A stretch of 35,446 bases of DNA from Candidatus Salinicoccus stercoripullorum (GTDB lineage Bacteria; Bacillota; Bacilli; Staphylococcales; Salinicoccaceae). Position numbers and translations under genes: made by a program. Of this stretch, positions 26,266 through 34,762 are shown piece after piece. Under the pieces are notes generated by a model. The model was given only the letters and a program-made list of their open reading frames with translations, was not told the DNA's origin and ran no database searches. How positions within the stretch are numbered: position 1 is the first letter of the stretch; every line of letters starts with the position of its first letter. The stretch covers positions 1 through 35,446 of the forward strand of contig DXHR01000032.1 of the NCBI GenBank assembly GCA_019113295.1, read 5' to 3'.

Positions 26266-26649
26266 CTATTTAAATTTGAATTTGAAGTTATCCTGGATTT
26301 TCCCGACTGATTCCTGAACCTCTTCACCGCGATTCTGGAGATTTTCGACATCCTTTTGTATCCGTTCAATATTCGGTGAAATATCCGCCTGATAGTTACT
26401 GATCATTGTTTTGATCTCATCTCCCAGTGTCTTGAAAACTTCCTGGGATTCATGCTTTGTCTTCAGAAAAGAAGATTTCACCTCGTCCGCTTCAATCTTC
26501 AGCTGATCCATCTGGGATTTCATGTTGCCCGAACCGGATTTCAGGGAAGCTTGCAGTTCGCTCCCTGACTTTGGGGCATTGAGCATTGCGATCAGTGTGC
26601 CACCGGTTACACCGACGAGGAAACCGATACCTGCGTTTTTGAGTTTCAT
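26266..26649 (-). CDS. YtxH domain-containing protein
   Basis: Small protein of 127 residues with an N-terminal glycine-rich hydrophobic segment (AGIGFLVGVTGGTLIAMLNAPKSG, about 6-29), the hallmark of YtxH proteins, followed by a long amphipathic, probably coiled-coil helix (about 35-120) rich in Lys, Glu and Gln. It is likely membrane-attached with the helix in the cytoplasm. YtxH family members are general-stress-related in Bacillus, but no precise function is known. It lies between hit and prsA, all on the minus strand. AAAGGA lies about 12 bases before the ATG, which is somewhat far. Confidence 0.82.
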   Translation of the reverse strand: MKLKNAGIGFLVGVTGGTLIAMLNAPKSGSELQASLKSGSGNMKSQMDQLKIEADEVKSSFLKTKHESQEVFKTLGDEIKTMISNYQADISPNIERIQKDVENLQNRGEEVQESVGKIQDNFKFKFK

Positions 26650-26703
26650 TAAGTGTCACGTCCTTTTTGCCATTTATGTTTCTTTACCCAAACCGCTGAA
26701 ACG

Positions 26704-27132
26704 TTATACATCAAGCCGGTTTTTGATGGCCTCCTCGATCTCTTTTTTCTGTTCATCTGTACGTTCATTCGGATCCTGTTTCCAGTTGTAGCTGAACCCG
26801 TCGTATTCATCCTCATATCTGGGGATGAGATGGAAGTGGAGGTGGAAAACAGTCTGGGAGGCGTATTCACCGTTGTTCTGGACAACGTTCAGACCGGCCG
26901 GCCCGAATGCATCCTTTATGGCATTTGCAATTTTGGAGACCACTTTCATAATGTGCGCGCCCGTTTCTTCATCCAGGTCATATATATCCGGGACAGGTTT
27001 CCTCGGTATGACGAGTGTATGACCTTTGGAAAGCGGGAATGCATCTGTGAAAGCAATGCATACATCATCCTCATATACGATGTTTGAAGGGATCTCACGA
27101 TCGGCAATTTTTTCAAAAATTGTTTTAGTCAT
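26704..27132 (-). CDS. hit: HIT family protein (histidine-triad nucleotide hydrolase)
   Basis: Nucleotide hydrolase or transferase of the HINT/Hit group, acting on nucleoside phosphoramidates or dinucleotides. The 142-residue product shows IFEKIADREIPSNIVYEDD, HTLVIPRKPVPDI and, near residue 98, the histidine triad HLHFHLIP. The start is the second of two overlapping ATGs: GGAGG is eight bases before ATG 27132, while the earlier ATG, in another frame, yields only MND. It is divergent from ecsA, as hit and ecsA are in Bacillus. Confidence 0.95.
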   Translation of the reverse strand: MTKTIFEKIADREIPSNIVYEDDVCIAFTDAFPLSKGHTLVIPRKPVPDIYDLDEETGAHIMKVVSKIANAIKDAFGPAGLNVVQNNGEYASQTVFHLHFHLIPRYEDEYDGFSYNWKQDPNERTDEQKKEIEEAIKNRLDV

Positions 27133-27217
27133 TCATTGTACCTCCATTGTTCAGTTGTGATATATTAATTTAATACAAGTATACAAATAAATGATCATAA
27201 ATAAAAGGAAGTCGGTT
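27133..27217. promoter_or_regulatory. divergent hit / ecsA promoter region
   Basis: Only 85 AT-rich bases separate the two genes, so the promoters must overlap. TATACA near 27180-27185 is a -10 candidate for ecsA, with TTGTGA about 19 bases before it. On the minus strand, TTGTAT then ATATCA about 17 bases on is a candidate for hit. Confidence 0.4.
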
Positions 27218-27958
27218 ATGGTACTGAAAATAGAACATCTGACAGGCGGTTACTCGAAGACCCCTGTCATTCATGATGTCTCCCTCGATATCAAAAAGGG
27301 GGAAATCGTCGGACTCATCGGTCTGAACGGCGCAGGGAAGAGTACGACCATCAAACATATACTGGGACTCTTGATGCCGCATTCGGGCGAAATCCGTGTA
27401 GACGGCATTACGATCAGTGAAGATGCCGAAAACTACAGGAGGCATCTTGCATATATTCCGGAAACCCCTGTATTGTATGAGGAACTGACACTCAAAGAAC
27501 ATATACTGATGACCGCCATGGCATACGGCATAGAAGAAAAGGATGCACTGGAGCGGGCAGGGAAACTGCTTGAAATGTTCAGGCTGGATACGAAGGTCAA
27601 TATGTTCCCAACCCATTTCTCCAAGGGGATGAAGCAGAAAGTGATGCTGGTCTGTGCTTTTCTGGTCCGGCCGGACCTATATATTATAGATGAGCCGTTT
27701 TTAGGCCTTGATCCATTAGGCATAGATTCGCTCATCGATCTGATGGTCAGGGAGAGGGACGCGGGGCGCTCCATACTGATGAGTACGCATATACTGGCCA
27801 CGGCGGAAAAATACTGCGACCGCTTTGCGATCATCGACAGCGGCCGCATGGTGGCGGAGGGTCATCTCGATGAACTGCGCATCTCTCATGATATGCCGGA
27901 TGCCTCGCTTGATGAGGTTTATCTGAAGATTACAGGAGGTACTGCCGCAGATGCCTGA
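27218..27958 (+). CDS. ecsA: ABC transporter ATP-binding protein EcsA
   Basis: ATPase subunit of the Ecs ABC transporter, which in Bacillus affects protein secretion, intramembrane proteolysis by RasP and competence. The 246 residues include Walker A GLNGAGKST (about 39-47), the signature region THFSKGMKQKV, Walker B LYIIDEPFLGLDP and the switch His in MSTHILATAEKYCDRFAII. ATG 27218 has AAAAGGAAG upstream; the ATG at 27191 lies in the promoter region. The coding sequence overlaps ecsB by eight bases, so the two are translationally coupled. Confidence 0.93.
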   Translation: MVLKIEHLTGGYSKTPVIHDVSLDIKKGEIVGLIGLNGAGKSTTIKHILGLLMPHSGEIRVDGITISEDAENYRRHLAYIPETPVLYEELTLKEHILMTAMAYGIEEKDALERAGKLLEMFRLDTKVNMFPTHFSKGMKQKVMLVCAFLVRPDLYIIDEPFLGLDPLGIDSLIDLMVRERDAGRSILMSTHILATAEKYCDRFAIIDSGRMVAEGHLDELRISHDMPDASLDEVYLKITGGTAADA

Positions 27959-29153
27959 TAACCTATTCAAGCCGAGGCTGAATGAAGATATAAGGCGCCG
28001 CAGCTACTACAGCAAATTCATATTCAACAGCCACTTTCTGATATTCCTTACCATTGCGGGTGGTGTATTCCTTTATTCGCTGCTCGGCATACTTCAGACA
28101 CTGGAACCGTCAGTGTGGTTGGATCTGATTGCGTCTGCCCTCATAGCCCTGTTTCTGCTGCCCGGATACCGGTCGCTCCTGAAACCTGCAGATGGCATCT
28201 TTCTGCTGCCGTACGAAACACGCATGGAGCCCTATTTTAAAAATGCCGGCAGGTATTCACTCATGCTCGGCATTTCAAAAGCCGTTGCGGCTGCTGTAAT
28301 CGCGTTGCTGATCCTGACAGTAGGGCACGGTCCGGTTGGAATCACGCTGTTTCTGCTGCTGTCACTCATCCATTACACCGTCAATTTCCATATAAGGAAG
28401 CGCGTCATAAATACCGGGGTTTCCATTGCTTTAACGACCGTCATCCTTTTTGTGATGGATATACTCAGTCTGATGCTCGTGCTGCAGCACCCGGCATGGC
28501 TGTTGCTCCCATTGGTACTGCTTTTTGCGGCGGACAGATATGTAAAGGGGCGTGAGCACCGCGCCTTCGACTGGAATGCATATATAGAACATGAGGAAGT
28601 GCAGCTCAACCGATATTACAGAAATGTCTCCATGTTCACCAATGTGAACCATATAGACAAGCAGTTCAAAAGAAGGAAATACCTGGACCCGCTGCTGTGG
28701 AAGCCGGGAAGTGCATCATTCGGCAGGGAGGAAATGTATGAGTTCCTGTTCTACAGGACTTTCGCAAGGGACCATGACCTGCCGATGATCATTATAAGGC
28801 TCATCATACTCTTTGGCATCTTGATGGCGTGGATGGGCAATCTTTACATTTCCATCGTCACAGGTCTGTTCGGGATATATGTCATCATACTTCAGATGTC
28901 CCAGATATACTCAGCCCAGGCCTATCTGCTCTGGCCGAAAGTTTGGCCGGTCGACAGATCCTTCATCCAGAAAAGCTACGTCACATTCTCACACAAGGCG
29001 GTATTCGTCGTGTCATTGGTATTCGGCATCATTTTTGCCGCCATCCATCCGGGGTTTGCCTATATCGCACTTGTCTTCCCTATATGGGGGTACTTGACAA
29101 ACAGGGTACTCAGCAGAACTGTATACAAAAAAGAGCAGGAATTAAGCGACTGA
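27951..29153 (+). CDS. ecsB: ABC transporter permease EcsB
   Basis: Membrane subunit of the Ecs transporter. The 400-residue product is hydrophobic with about eight predicted spans: for example FLIFLTIAGGVFLYSLLGIL, LIASALIALFLLPGY, AAAVIALLILTVGHGP, LTTVILFVMDILSLMLVLQ, IRLIILFGILMAWM and FVVSLVFGIIFAAIHPGFAYIALV. A hydrophilic cytoplasmic section lies in the middle (about 200-275). The ATG at 27951 lies inside the end of ecsA and AGGAGG is just upstream. Its stop codon lies within a hairpin that also covers the stop of the convergent TRAP gene. Substrate unknown. Confidence 0.92.
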   Translation: MPDNLFKPRLNEDIRRRSYYSKFIFNSHFLIFLTIAGGVFLYSLLGILQTLEPSVWLDLIASALIALFLLPGYRSLLKPADGIFLLPYETRMEPYFKNAGRYSLMLGISKAVAAAVIALLILTVGHGPVGITLFLLLSLIHYTVNFHIRKRVINTGVSIALTTVILFVMDILSLMLVLQHPAWLLLPLVLLFAADRYVKGREHRAFDWNAYIEHEEVQLNRYYRNVSMFTNVNHIDKQFKRRKYLDPLLWKPGSASFGREEMYEFLFYRTFARDHDLPMIIIRLIILFGILMAWMGNLYISIVTGLFGIYVIILQMSQIYSAQAYLLWPKVWPVDRSFIQKSYVTFSHKAVFVVSLVFGIIFAAIHPGFAYIALVFPIWGYLTNRVLSRTVYKKEQELSD

Positions 29154-29170
29154 TGTAATCAGTCGCTTAA
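29142..29170. terminator. convergent hairpin between ecsB and the TRAP gene
   Basis: TTAAGCGACTGAT (29142-29154) and its exact complement (29158-29170) form a 13-bp stem with loop GTA. Both facing stop codons are part of the stem. Tails are only moderately U-rich (better on the minus strand, ending CTCTTTTTTG). Confidence 0.75.
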
Positions 29171-29703
29171 AATTCGTCTTCCGGATCTTCGGCCTGTTCA
29201 TCATTGTCCTTCAGCGGCAGGAAGAACCTTGCGGAGATGGATTGATGGAATAAAGATTCCGCTGTACGGAATTTTTTCAATGCTTCACTGCTTAGATATG
29301 AGCGGTATGCATCCGTGTGTTTGAAATCGCTGTATGTGGATGCTGCCGCCCACTGTATAAGGACGACGAAAGACTCATCGTTCACAGATTCCCCTGTCCT
29401 GTAGGCCATCACGCCGTTTGTATTTTCCAGTGCCTCCACCAGATCGGACAGATGCCCGTGCATCGTGCTCTTCTTATTGTCGGGGATGGGGATGAAATGT
29501 GCTGACGTTGCGTTTTCATCGTCGAGTCCCCCTTTTGAATGTTCGATATCGTAGGTATGGCGTGAAGTGAAAAATGAATCGTCGTTGTCATCTTCATAAA
29601 AAAGGATGGCATCCTGGCCCATTGCACCGATATGGACTTCCGGATGTTCATGTTTGATGCTTTTTAAATATCTCAGTGTTCCTGTTGTCAAATGTAGTTC
29701 CAT
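29167..29703 (-). CDS. TRAP-like protein, antibiotic biosynthesis monooxygenase (ABM) fold
   Basis: Resembles the staphylococcal 'target of RNAIII-activating protein' TRAP, a cytoplasmic ABM/ferredoxin-like fold protein related to HmoB-type haem mono-oxygenases. The 178-residue product has the conserved C-terminal half: LVEALENTNGVMAYRTG, SFVVLIQWAAASTYSDFKHTDAYRSYLSSEALKKF and SARFFLPLKD. ATG at 29703 is chosen because AGAGGTG sits six bases before it; the upstream in-frame GTG at 29712 is part of that site. The proposed role of TRAP in quorum sensing has been disputed. A neighbouring haem operon (hemEHY) fits a haem- or stress-linked role, but this is inference. Confidence 0.82.
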   Translation of the reverse strand: MELHLTTGTLRYLKSIKHEHPEVHIGAMGQDAILFYEDDNDDSFFTSRHTYDIEHSKGGLDDENATSAHFIPIPDNKKSTMHGHLSDLVEALENTNGVMAYRTGESVNDESFVVLIQWAAASTYSDFKHTDAYRSYLSSEALKKFRTAESLFHQSISARFFLPLKDNDEQAEDPEDEF

Positions 29704-29784
29704 TATGTTCACCTCTTAAATAGTCTTGGTATATACATACCTTAATTCAACTTTCAGTAAACGCAAACCAAATAAATCGATTTT

Positions 29785-29818
29785 TTGACATTATGCATGT
29801 AATTAATAATTATTATCA
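29785..29818 (+). promoter_or_regulatory. Fur/PerR-like box overlapping the hemEHY promoter
   Basis: TAATAATTATTATCA (29804-29818) matches the 7-1-7 Fur consensus TGATAATNATTATCA in all but one position, and the PerR consensus TTATAATNATTATAA in all but two. It lies 14 bases downstream of TTGACA (29785-29790), covering where the -10 would be (AATTAT 29808-29813, spacing 17), about 50 bases before hemE. It is therefore placed for repression of the haem operon by iron (Fur) or by metal and peroxide status (PerR). Confidence 0.62.
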
Positions 29819-29868
29819 ACAGTGTGATAGAATATTGAGTGATATATAGAATATTGGAGGAAAATACA

Positions 29869-30894
29869 TTGTTCAATGATACTATCATCAAAGCGGCAAG
29901 AGGGGAAAAGACGGACTATACTCCTGTCTGGTTCATGAGACAGGTTGGACGCAGCCAGCCGGAGTATAATAAAGTCAAAGAAAAATATTCTCTTATGGAA
30001 ATTACGCACCAGCCCGAGCTGACCGCATATTTGACAGCAACGCCTGTCGAAAATTATAACGTGGATGCTGCAGTGCTGTATAAGGATATTGTTTCCCCGC
30101 TGGCTCCCATAGGCGTAGACGTGGAGATAAAAGCGGGGGTCGGTCCTGTAATCCACAATCCTATCCGCCATATCAGTGATGTGGAGAAACTTGGTGAGCT
30201 TGATCCCTATAAAGATCTGGACTATGTCTATAAGACGATCGAGATACTGACCAAAGAGAAATTGAATGTTCCTTTGATCGGTTTCTGCGGCGCACCGTTT
30301 ACAGTGGCAAGCTATATGATTGAAGGCGGGCCGACAAAGAATTATCACAAGACGAAATCAATGATGTATAATCAGCCTGAAACATGGTTCGGACTCATGG
30401 AAAAACTGGCTGAAATGAGCATCCGTTATCTCAGGGCACAAGTCGAATCCGGCGCGGGACTTATCCAGATATTCGATTCCTGGGGCGGTGCATTGAACAA
30501 AGCTGACTATGCACATTACCTTGCACCTTATATGAACCAGATCATCGACAGTGTCAGGGAGATGGGAGTGCCGGTAATCGTCTTCGGTATCGGTGCATCG
30601 CACCTTATTCCTGAATGGAACAAATTGGATATGGATGTAATGGGCCTCGACTGGAGAACCTCCATCAGTGAAGCACGTGAAATGGGTGTAAAAAAAACCC
30701 TCCAGGGCAACCTGGATCCGGCACTGCTTCTCGCCGACTGGAAAGTCATTGAACAAAGGGCGAAAGAAATCCTTGACCAGGGCGGCAACCATGGCCACAT
30801 CTTCAACCTGGGACACGGAGTATTCCCTGAAGTCAATCCGGAAACATTGAAACGACTGACTACATTTATACATGAATACAGCAAAGGAAAGTGA
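29869..30894 (+). CDS. hemE: uroporphyrinogen decarboxylase
   Basis: Decarboxylates the four acetate chains of uroporphyrinogen III to give coproporphyrinogen III, the branch point into Gram-positive haem synthesis. The 341-residue product has [16 protein letters not shown] near the N-terminus (substrate-binding Arg), [17 protein letters not shown] (about 141-157) and [11 protein letters not shown], closing with [13 protein letters not shown]. The start is TTG at 29869, eight bases after GGAGG; an in-frame GTG at 29839 would add ten unfamiliar residues and lies upstream of the binding site. First gene of hemE-hemH-hemY, with six bases to hemH. Confidence 0.97.
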   Translation: MFNDTIIKAARGEKTDYTPVWFMRQVGRSQPEYNKVKEKYSLMEITHQPELTAYLTATPVENYNVDAAVLYKDIVSPLAPIGVDVEIKAGVGPVIHNPIRHISDVEKLGELDPYKDLDYVYKTIEILTKEKLNVPLIGFCGAPFTVASYMIEGGPTKNYHKTKSMMYNQPETWFGLMEKLAEMSIRYLRAQVESGAGLIQIFDSWGGALNKADYAHYLAPYMNQIIDSVREMGVPVIVFGIGASHLIPEWNKLDMDVMGLDWRTSISEAREMGVKKTLQGNLDPALLLADWKVIEQRAKEILDQGGNHGHIFNLGHGVFPEVNPETLKRLTTFIHEYSKGK

Positions 30895-30900
30895 TTTTGA

Positions 30901-31818
30901 ATGGCAGTGAAAAAAGGACTATTAGTGATGGCGTATGGCACGCCCTACAAAGAGGAAGACATTGAACCGTATTACACACATATCAGACACGGGAGAAAAC
31001 CGTCAGAGGAAGCTCTTCAGGACCTGAAGGACCGCTATGAGGCAATTGGAGGCATCTCTCCGCTTGCGGATACTACAAAAAGGCAGGCGGAAGCACTCGT
31101 CAATAAACTGAACGCATCGCAGAATGAAGTCGAATATGAACTGTTCATCGGACTCAAGCATATCGACCCGTTCATCGAAGATGCGGTTGAATCCATGAGT
31201 AATCACGGCATCAAAGAAGCCGTTTCCGTTGTGCTCGCGCCTCATTATTCCGGGTTTTCGGTAGGTTCCTACAACAAACGCGCAAAGGCTGAAGGCGAAA
31301 AATACGGCATCACCATCAAATCTGTCGAATCATTCTACGGGCAGGCGCCGTTCATCGATTTCTGGACAGAAGCCGTTAAATCTTCACTCATGGAAATTCC
31401 TGAAGCGGAACTGCAGGATACAGCAGTCGTTGTCAGTGCCCACAGTCTTCCGGAAAAAATCAAAAAGCACAGCGATCCATATCCGGACCAGCTGGAAGAG
31501 ACTGCTGAACTGATCAAAAAGCATGCGGATCTCCAGAACGTGCATGTCGGCTGGCAGTCTGAAGGCAACACACCGGATCCATGGCTCGGACCGGATGTCC
31601 AGGATCTGACAAGAGACCTTCACAAAGCCCACGGTTACAGACATTTCATCTACCTGCCGGTCGGCTTTGTGTGTGAACATCTTGAAGTATTGTATGATAA
31701 TGACTACGAATGTAAATTGGTCTGTGATGAAGTGGATGCTGGCTATCACCGTCCAGCAATGCCGAATACGGATGACCGCTTCATACAGGCGATGATCAAC
31801 GAAATCAACAAACTTTAG
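30901..31818 (+). CDS. hemH: coproporphyrin III ferrochelatase
   Basis: Inserts Fe(II) into coproporphyrin III in the coproporphyrin-dependent pathway of Gram-positive bacteria (also named cpfC). The 305-residue product has [22 protein letters not shown] at the start, [17 protein letters not shown], the metal-site [17 protein letters not shown] with the conserved His, [16 protein letters not shown] and [14 protein letters not shown], with its conserved His-Glu pair. It lacks the C-terminal extension and iron-sulphur cysteines of many mitochondrial enzymes. It lies between hemE and hemY, as in Staphylococcus and Bacillus. Confidence 0.97.
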   Translation: MAVKKGLLVMAYGTPYKEEDIEPYYTHIRHGRKPSEEALQDLKDRYEAIGGISPLADTTKRQAEALVNKLNASQNEVEYELFIGLKHIDPFIEDAVESMSNHGIKEAVSVVLAPHYSGFSVGSYNKRAKAEGEKYGITIKSVESFYGQAPFIDFWTEAVKSSLMEIPEAELQDTAVVVSAHSLPEKIKKHSDPYPDQLEETAELIKKHADLQNVHVGWQSEGNTPDPWLGPDVQDLTRDLHKAHGYRHFIYLPVGFVCEHLEVLYDNDYECKLVCDEVDAGYHRPAMPNTDDRFIQAMINEINKL

Positions 31819-31836
31819 TAAAGAAGGCTGATCAAA

Positions 31837-33207
31837 GTGAAAAAAGTAGCCATAATCGGAGCGGGTATTACCGGACTGTCAGCGGCATTTTATCTCTCAA
31901 AGCACAGTGATCTGGAAATAGACCTGTTTGAGAAAGATGACCGGGCCGGTGGTAAGATCAGAACGCATCAGAAGGATGGCTATACGATTGAACTCGGACC
32001 GGAATCCTATTTGGCAAGAAAGACAATCATGACCGAATTGGCTGAAGAAATCTGCATGGGAGAGGACCTGGTGAGAAATTCAACAGGTCAATCCTATATA
32101 TATTCGAACAATAAATTATCCGCACTGCCAAAAGGTGCTGTGCTCGGTGTCCCGACGGAGCTCGTGCCTTTCCTTACAACCGATCTGGTCTCCGTTTCAG
32201 GCAAGCTGTCTGCAGGTCTCGATCTCTTCAGGAAACCGGTCCCTCTGTACACGGATGTATCAGTGGGGCGTTTCTTCAGAAGAAGGCTTGGCGATGATGT
32301 CCTCGAAAACATGATAGAGCCGCTGCTTTCCGGAATATATGCGACAAACATAGATGAGCTGAGTCTGATGTCCACTTTCCCTTACTTTAAAGATAGAGAA
32401 GAGAAATACGGCAGTCTCATCAAAGGTGCGATTGCGGAAAAACCGGCTTCATCAGGTAAGCCTGCGGCCGGGAAAACAGGCCAGTTCCTGCAGTTCAGGA
32501 ATGGTCTCCAGTCCTTCATCGACCGTCTGCTGGAAGTGAATATTGACAACGGAGTCAATGCTCATTTTGCAAATGATGTGGAAGCCATAACGAAAAACGG
32601 GGAAATGTATACAATGCAGGTGAACGGCGGGATGAAAGAGTACGATCATATAATTATCACCACTCCCCATTTTCAATATAAGAGATGGTTCGAGGATCTG
32701 CCTCTTGAATATTTCAAACATATGGAAGCAACCAGTGTAGCGACGGTCGTCATGGCTTTCGACCAGGATCAGGTGAAAAATGATATAGACGGCACCGGTT
32801 TCGTAGTATCACGGAGAATGGACACTGCCATTACAGCATGTACATGGACGAGCAAGAAATGGAAGCACTCCACTCCGTCAGGAAAGGCGCTTCTGAGGGC
32901 GTATGTCGGCCGGCCGGGGGACTTTATCGTCCATGAGAAAAGTGATGAGGAAATCGTCAATCTGGCAAGGAGGGACCTGGATAAGATCATGGATCTTGAA
33001 GGTGATCCCGAGTTCACAATCGTTACGAGGATGATACGCTCCATGCCGCAGTACAAAGTGGGGCATAAGTCCAGGGTGGATGCTATCAGGAAATATATGA
33101 CAGAACATTATCCCGGCGTCATCCTTACAGGAGCGTCCCACCATGGTGTGGGTCTGCCGGATTGTGTCAGCCAGGCAAAGGCAGCTGTGGAAAGCATAAT
33201 TAAATAA
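31837..33207 (+). CDS. hemY: coproporphyrinogen III oxidase, FAD-dependent (HemY/CgoX)
   Basis: Oxidises coproporphyrinogen III to coproporphyrin III, using FAD and oxygen. Gram-positive HemY proteins were formerly called protoporphyrinogen oxidase. The 456-residue product has the FAD-binding motif GAGITGLSAAFYL (8-20), then ELGPESYL, FRRRLGDDVLENMIEPLLSGIYA and the C-terminal FAD segment HGVGLPDCVSQAKAAVESI. The start is GTG at 31837 with AAGAAGG about ten bases before. Last gene of the operon, with 18 bases after hemH; a terminator follows. The final decarboxylase of the pathway (hemQ/chdC) is not in this window. Confidence 0.96.
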   Translation: MKKVAIIGAGITGLSAAFYLSKHSDLEIDLFEKDDRAGGKIRTHQKDGYTIELGPESYLARKTIMTELAEEICMGEDLVRNSTGQSYIYSNNKLSALPKGAVLGVPTELVPFLTTDLVSVSGKLSAGLDLFRKPVPLYTDVSVGRFFRRRLGDDVLENMIEPLLSGIYATNIDELSLMSTFPYFKDREEKYGSLIKGAIAEKPASSGKPAAGKTGQFLQFRNGLQSFIDRLLEVNIDNGVNAHFANDVEAITKNGEMYTMQVNGGMKEYDHIIITTPHFQYKRWFEDLPLEYFKHMEATSVATVVMAFDQDQVKNDIDGTGFVVSRRMDTAITACTWTSKKWKHSTPSGKALLRAYVGRPGDFIVHEKSDEEIVNLARRDLDKIMDLEGDPEFTIVTRMIRSMPQYKVGHKSRVDAIRKYMTEHYPGVILTGASHHGVGLPDCVSQAKAAVESIIK

Positions 33208-33217
33208 ATGGAAACTT

Positions 33218-33257
33218 ATGACCGGAATGTTATTATAATAATATCCGGTCATTTTGT
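33218..33257 (+). terminator. intrinsic terminator after hemY
   Basis: ATGACCGGA (33218-33226) pairs with TCCGGTCAT (33244-33252), with AT-rich inner pairing, then TTTGTT. It ends the hemEHY operon. Confidence 0.85.
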
Positions 33258-33272
33258 TGAGGAGGAAAAAAA

Positions 33273-34262
33273 GTGAAGTTTATATCTAATAACAATATTA
33301 CTGATCCGATGATCAACCTTGCCATGGAGGAGTATGTACTCCGTGAGATTCCCACTGACGATTCATATTTCCTGTTCTATGTAAATCAGCCCTCGATCAT
33401 CATCGGTAAAAACCAGAATACCATTGAAGAAATCAATGAGCCTTATATCAGGGAGAACGGTATCAAAGTGGTGAGGCGTGTCTCCGGCGGCGGAGCAGTC
33501 TATCATGATGAAGGCAACCTGAATTTCAGTTTCATCACTGAGGATGACGGAAACAGCTTCCATAACTTCAGCAAATTCACTCAGCCGATCGTCGATGCAC
33601 TTAATGATATGGGCATACCCGCAGAACTCTCGGGCAGGAATGATCTTGAAATCAACGGAAAGAAAGTGTCCGGCAATGCAATGTTCAGCCAGAAGGGCAG
33701 AATGTTCTCACACGGAACACTGATGCTCGACAGTGATATTTCAGAAGTGCAGAATGCGCTGAAAGTAAATCCTAAAAAAATTGAATCCAAAGGGGTAAAA
33801 TCAGTAAGGGGCCGTGTCGGTAATATCAATGACTTTCTGGATGAGAAAATTGATATAGAGGATTTCAAGCGTAAAATCCTGAGATATATCTTCGGAGGTG
33901 ATGATCAGATTGAAGAATATGTACTCACTGATGAAGACTGGGAAAAAATCAATAAGCTTTCTGAAGAGAAATACCAGACATGGGACTGGAACTATGGCAA
34001 AAATCCAAAATACAACTTCAATGTATCCCATAAGTTCCCGGCAGGACTTCTGGATATCAGGCTTGATGTCAAAAAAGGCCGGATAGAGCATGCAAAAATT
34101 TTCGGTGATTTTTTCGGTGTCGGTGAAATTGGTGTAATTGAAGAAAGACTGATCGGAGTAGAGCATGACAGGGAAAAGATTGCGGAAGCATTAAAAGATG
34201 TGGATATTTCACATTATCTGGGCCGCATCACCCGGGAAGAACTTCTGGACCTTATCGTATAA
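33273..34262 (+). CDS. lplA: lipoate-protein ligase A
   Basis: Activates free lipoate (or octanoate) with ATP and attaches it to lipoyl domains such as GcvH and the E2 subunits of 2-oxoacid dehydrogenases. The 329-residue product has the LplA/BirA catalytic fold with NQPSIIIGKNQNTIEEIN, the glycine-rich RRVSGGGAVYHDEGNLNFSFI (about 69-89) and GRNDLEINGKKVSGNAM with the catalytic Lys, followed by the C-terminal accessory domain (about 250-329). The start is GTG at 33273 after GGAGG. It stands alone between two terminators, though its promoter must lie in the short gap after hemY or be read-through. Confidence 0.95.
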   Translation: MKFISNNNITDPMINLAMEEYVLREIPTDDSYFLFYVNQPSIIIGKNQNTIEEINEPYIRENGIKVVRRVSGGGAVYHDEGNLNFSFITEDDGNSFHNFSKFTQPIVDALNDMGIPAELSGRNDLEINGKKVSGNAMFSQKGRMFSHGTLMLDSDISEVQNALKVNPKKIESKGVKSVRGRVGNINDFLDEKIDIEDFKRKILRYIFGGDDQIEEYVLTDEDWEKINKLSEEKYQTWDWNYGKNPKYNFNVSHKFPAGLLDIRLDVKKGRIEHAKIFGDFFGVGEIGVIEERLIGVEHDREKIAEALKDVDISHYLGRITREELLDLIV

Positions 34263-34269
34263 TATAAAT

Positions 34270-34318
34270 AAGCTGACTTTACACTATGTACTCAGTATAG
34301 GTAAAGTCAGCTTTTTTT
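34270..34318. terminator. strong terminator between lplA and the IDEAL gene
   Basis: AAGCTGACTTTAC (34270-34282) pairs exactly with GTAAAGTCAGCTT (34301-34313), then T7 on the plus strand. It probably serves the minus strand too, though the tail there is less U-rich. Confidence 0.93.
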
Positions 34319-34322
34319 ATCT

Positions 34323-34547
34323 TCATTCATCGTCTTCTGTATCTTCATCAGTCAGTTCCTTTAGCAGATTTGTGTATTTCATGAACTTTTCCTCGTCTTT
34401 TTCCAAGAGCGCTTCCTCAATCCTATCATTGTATGATTTACGATTGTATTCATCCATCGCTTCTTGTAACAGGAGCTCAGCAGAAAGGTCATTGATCGTG
34501 TTGATGAAGACTCGCAACTGGTTAACCGGGTATACTTGTTTATTCAT
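34323..34547 (-). CDS. IDEAL domain-containing protein
   Basis: Small acidic protein of 74 residues. The central part (AELLLQEAMDEYNRKSYNDRIEEALLEKDEEKFMKYTNLLKEL, about 22-64) matches the IDEAL domain, a short helical unit found in Firmicutes proteins; the tail is Asp/Glu-rich (TDEDTEDDE). The function is unknown; the domain is thought to mediate protein contacts. ATG at 34547 has AAGGGGG upstream and gives the expected length; a longer frame to 34610 is not needed. It is divergent from comK with about 215 bases between. Confidence 0.85.
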   Translation of the reverse strand: MNKQVYPVNQLRVFINTINDLSAELLLQEAMDEYNRKSYNDRIEEALLEKDEEKFMKYTNLLKELTDEDTEDDE

Positions 34548-34620
34548 CCCTAATCCCCCTTCATCTAAATGGTTGTTACAAATTATATAACACGTTTCGG
34601 GACAGGTCAAACAGAGTTTT

Positions 34621-34749
34621 GAATATTTAGACTATTTATTAATGTAATATTACAACTTATTGCATTTTATTAACAATCAATTTAATTAAAATATATTTTT
34701 GTTAACAATATAGTTAACATGTGGTATCATGTATTTAGAATATTTAGAC
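34621..34749 (+). promoter_or_regulatory. comK promoter with ComK AT box and flanking 12-bp direct repeats
   Basis: TTAACA (34702-34707) and TATCAT (34725-34730) are spaced by exactly 17 bases, a good sigma-A promoter about 32 bases before the start codon. Just upstream, AAAA-N5-TTTT (34688-34700) is a perfect ComK AT box, the unit of K-boxes bound by ComK, so autoactivation is likely. GAATATTTAGAC occurs at 34621-34632 and again at 34738-34749, flanking the region. TTAACA is repeated at 34714-34719. Confidence 0.6.
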
Positions 34750-34762
34750 AGGGAGGAACAGC

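Noticed and set aside
29803..30348. 181-residue minus-strand ORF over the start of hemE
   Set aside because: Shadow of hemE; it runs through the hemE promoter and has no domain.
34198..34590. Plus-strand serine-rich ORF between lplA and comK
   Set aside because: It covers the end of lplA, a strong terminator and the IDEAL gene in antisense; the serine runs are the complement of acidic codons.
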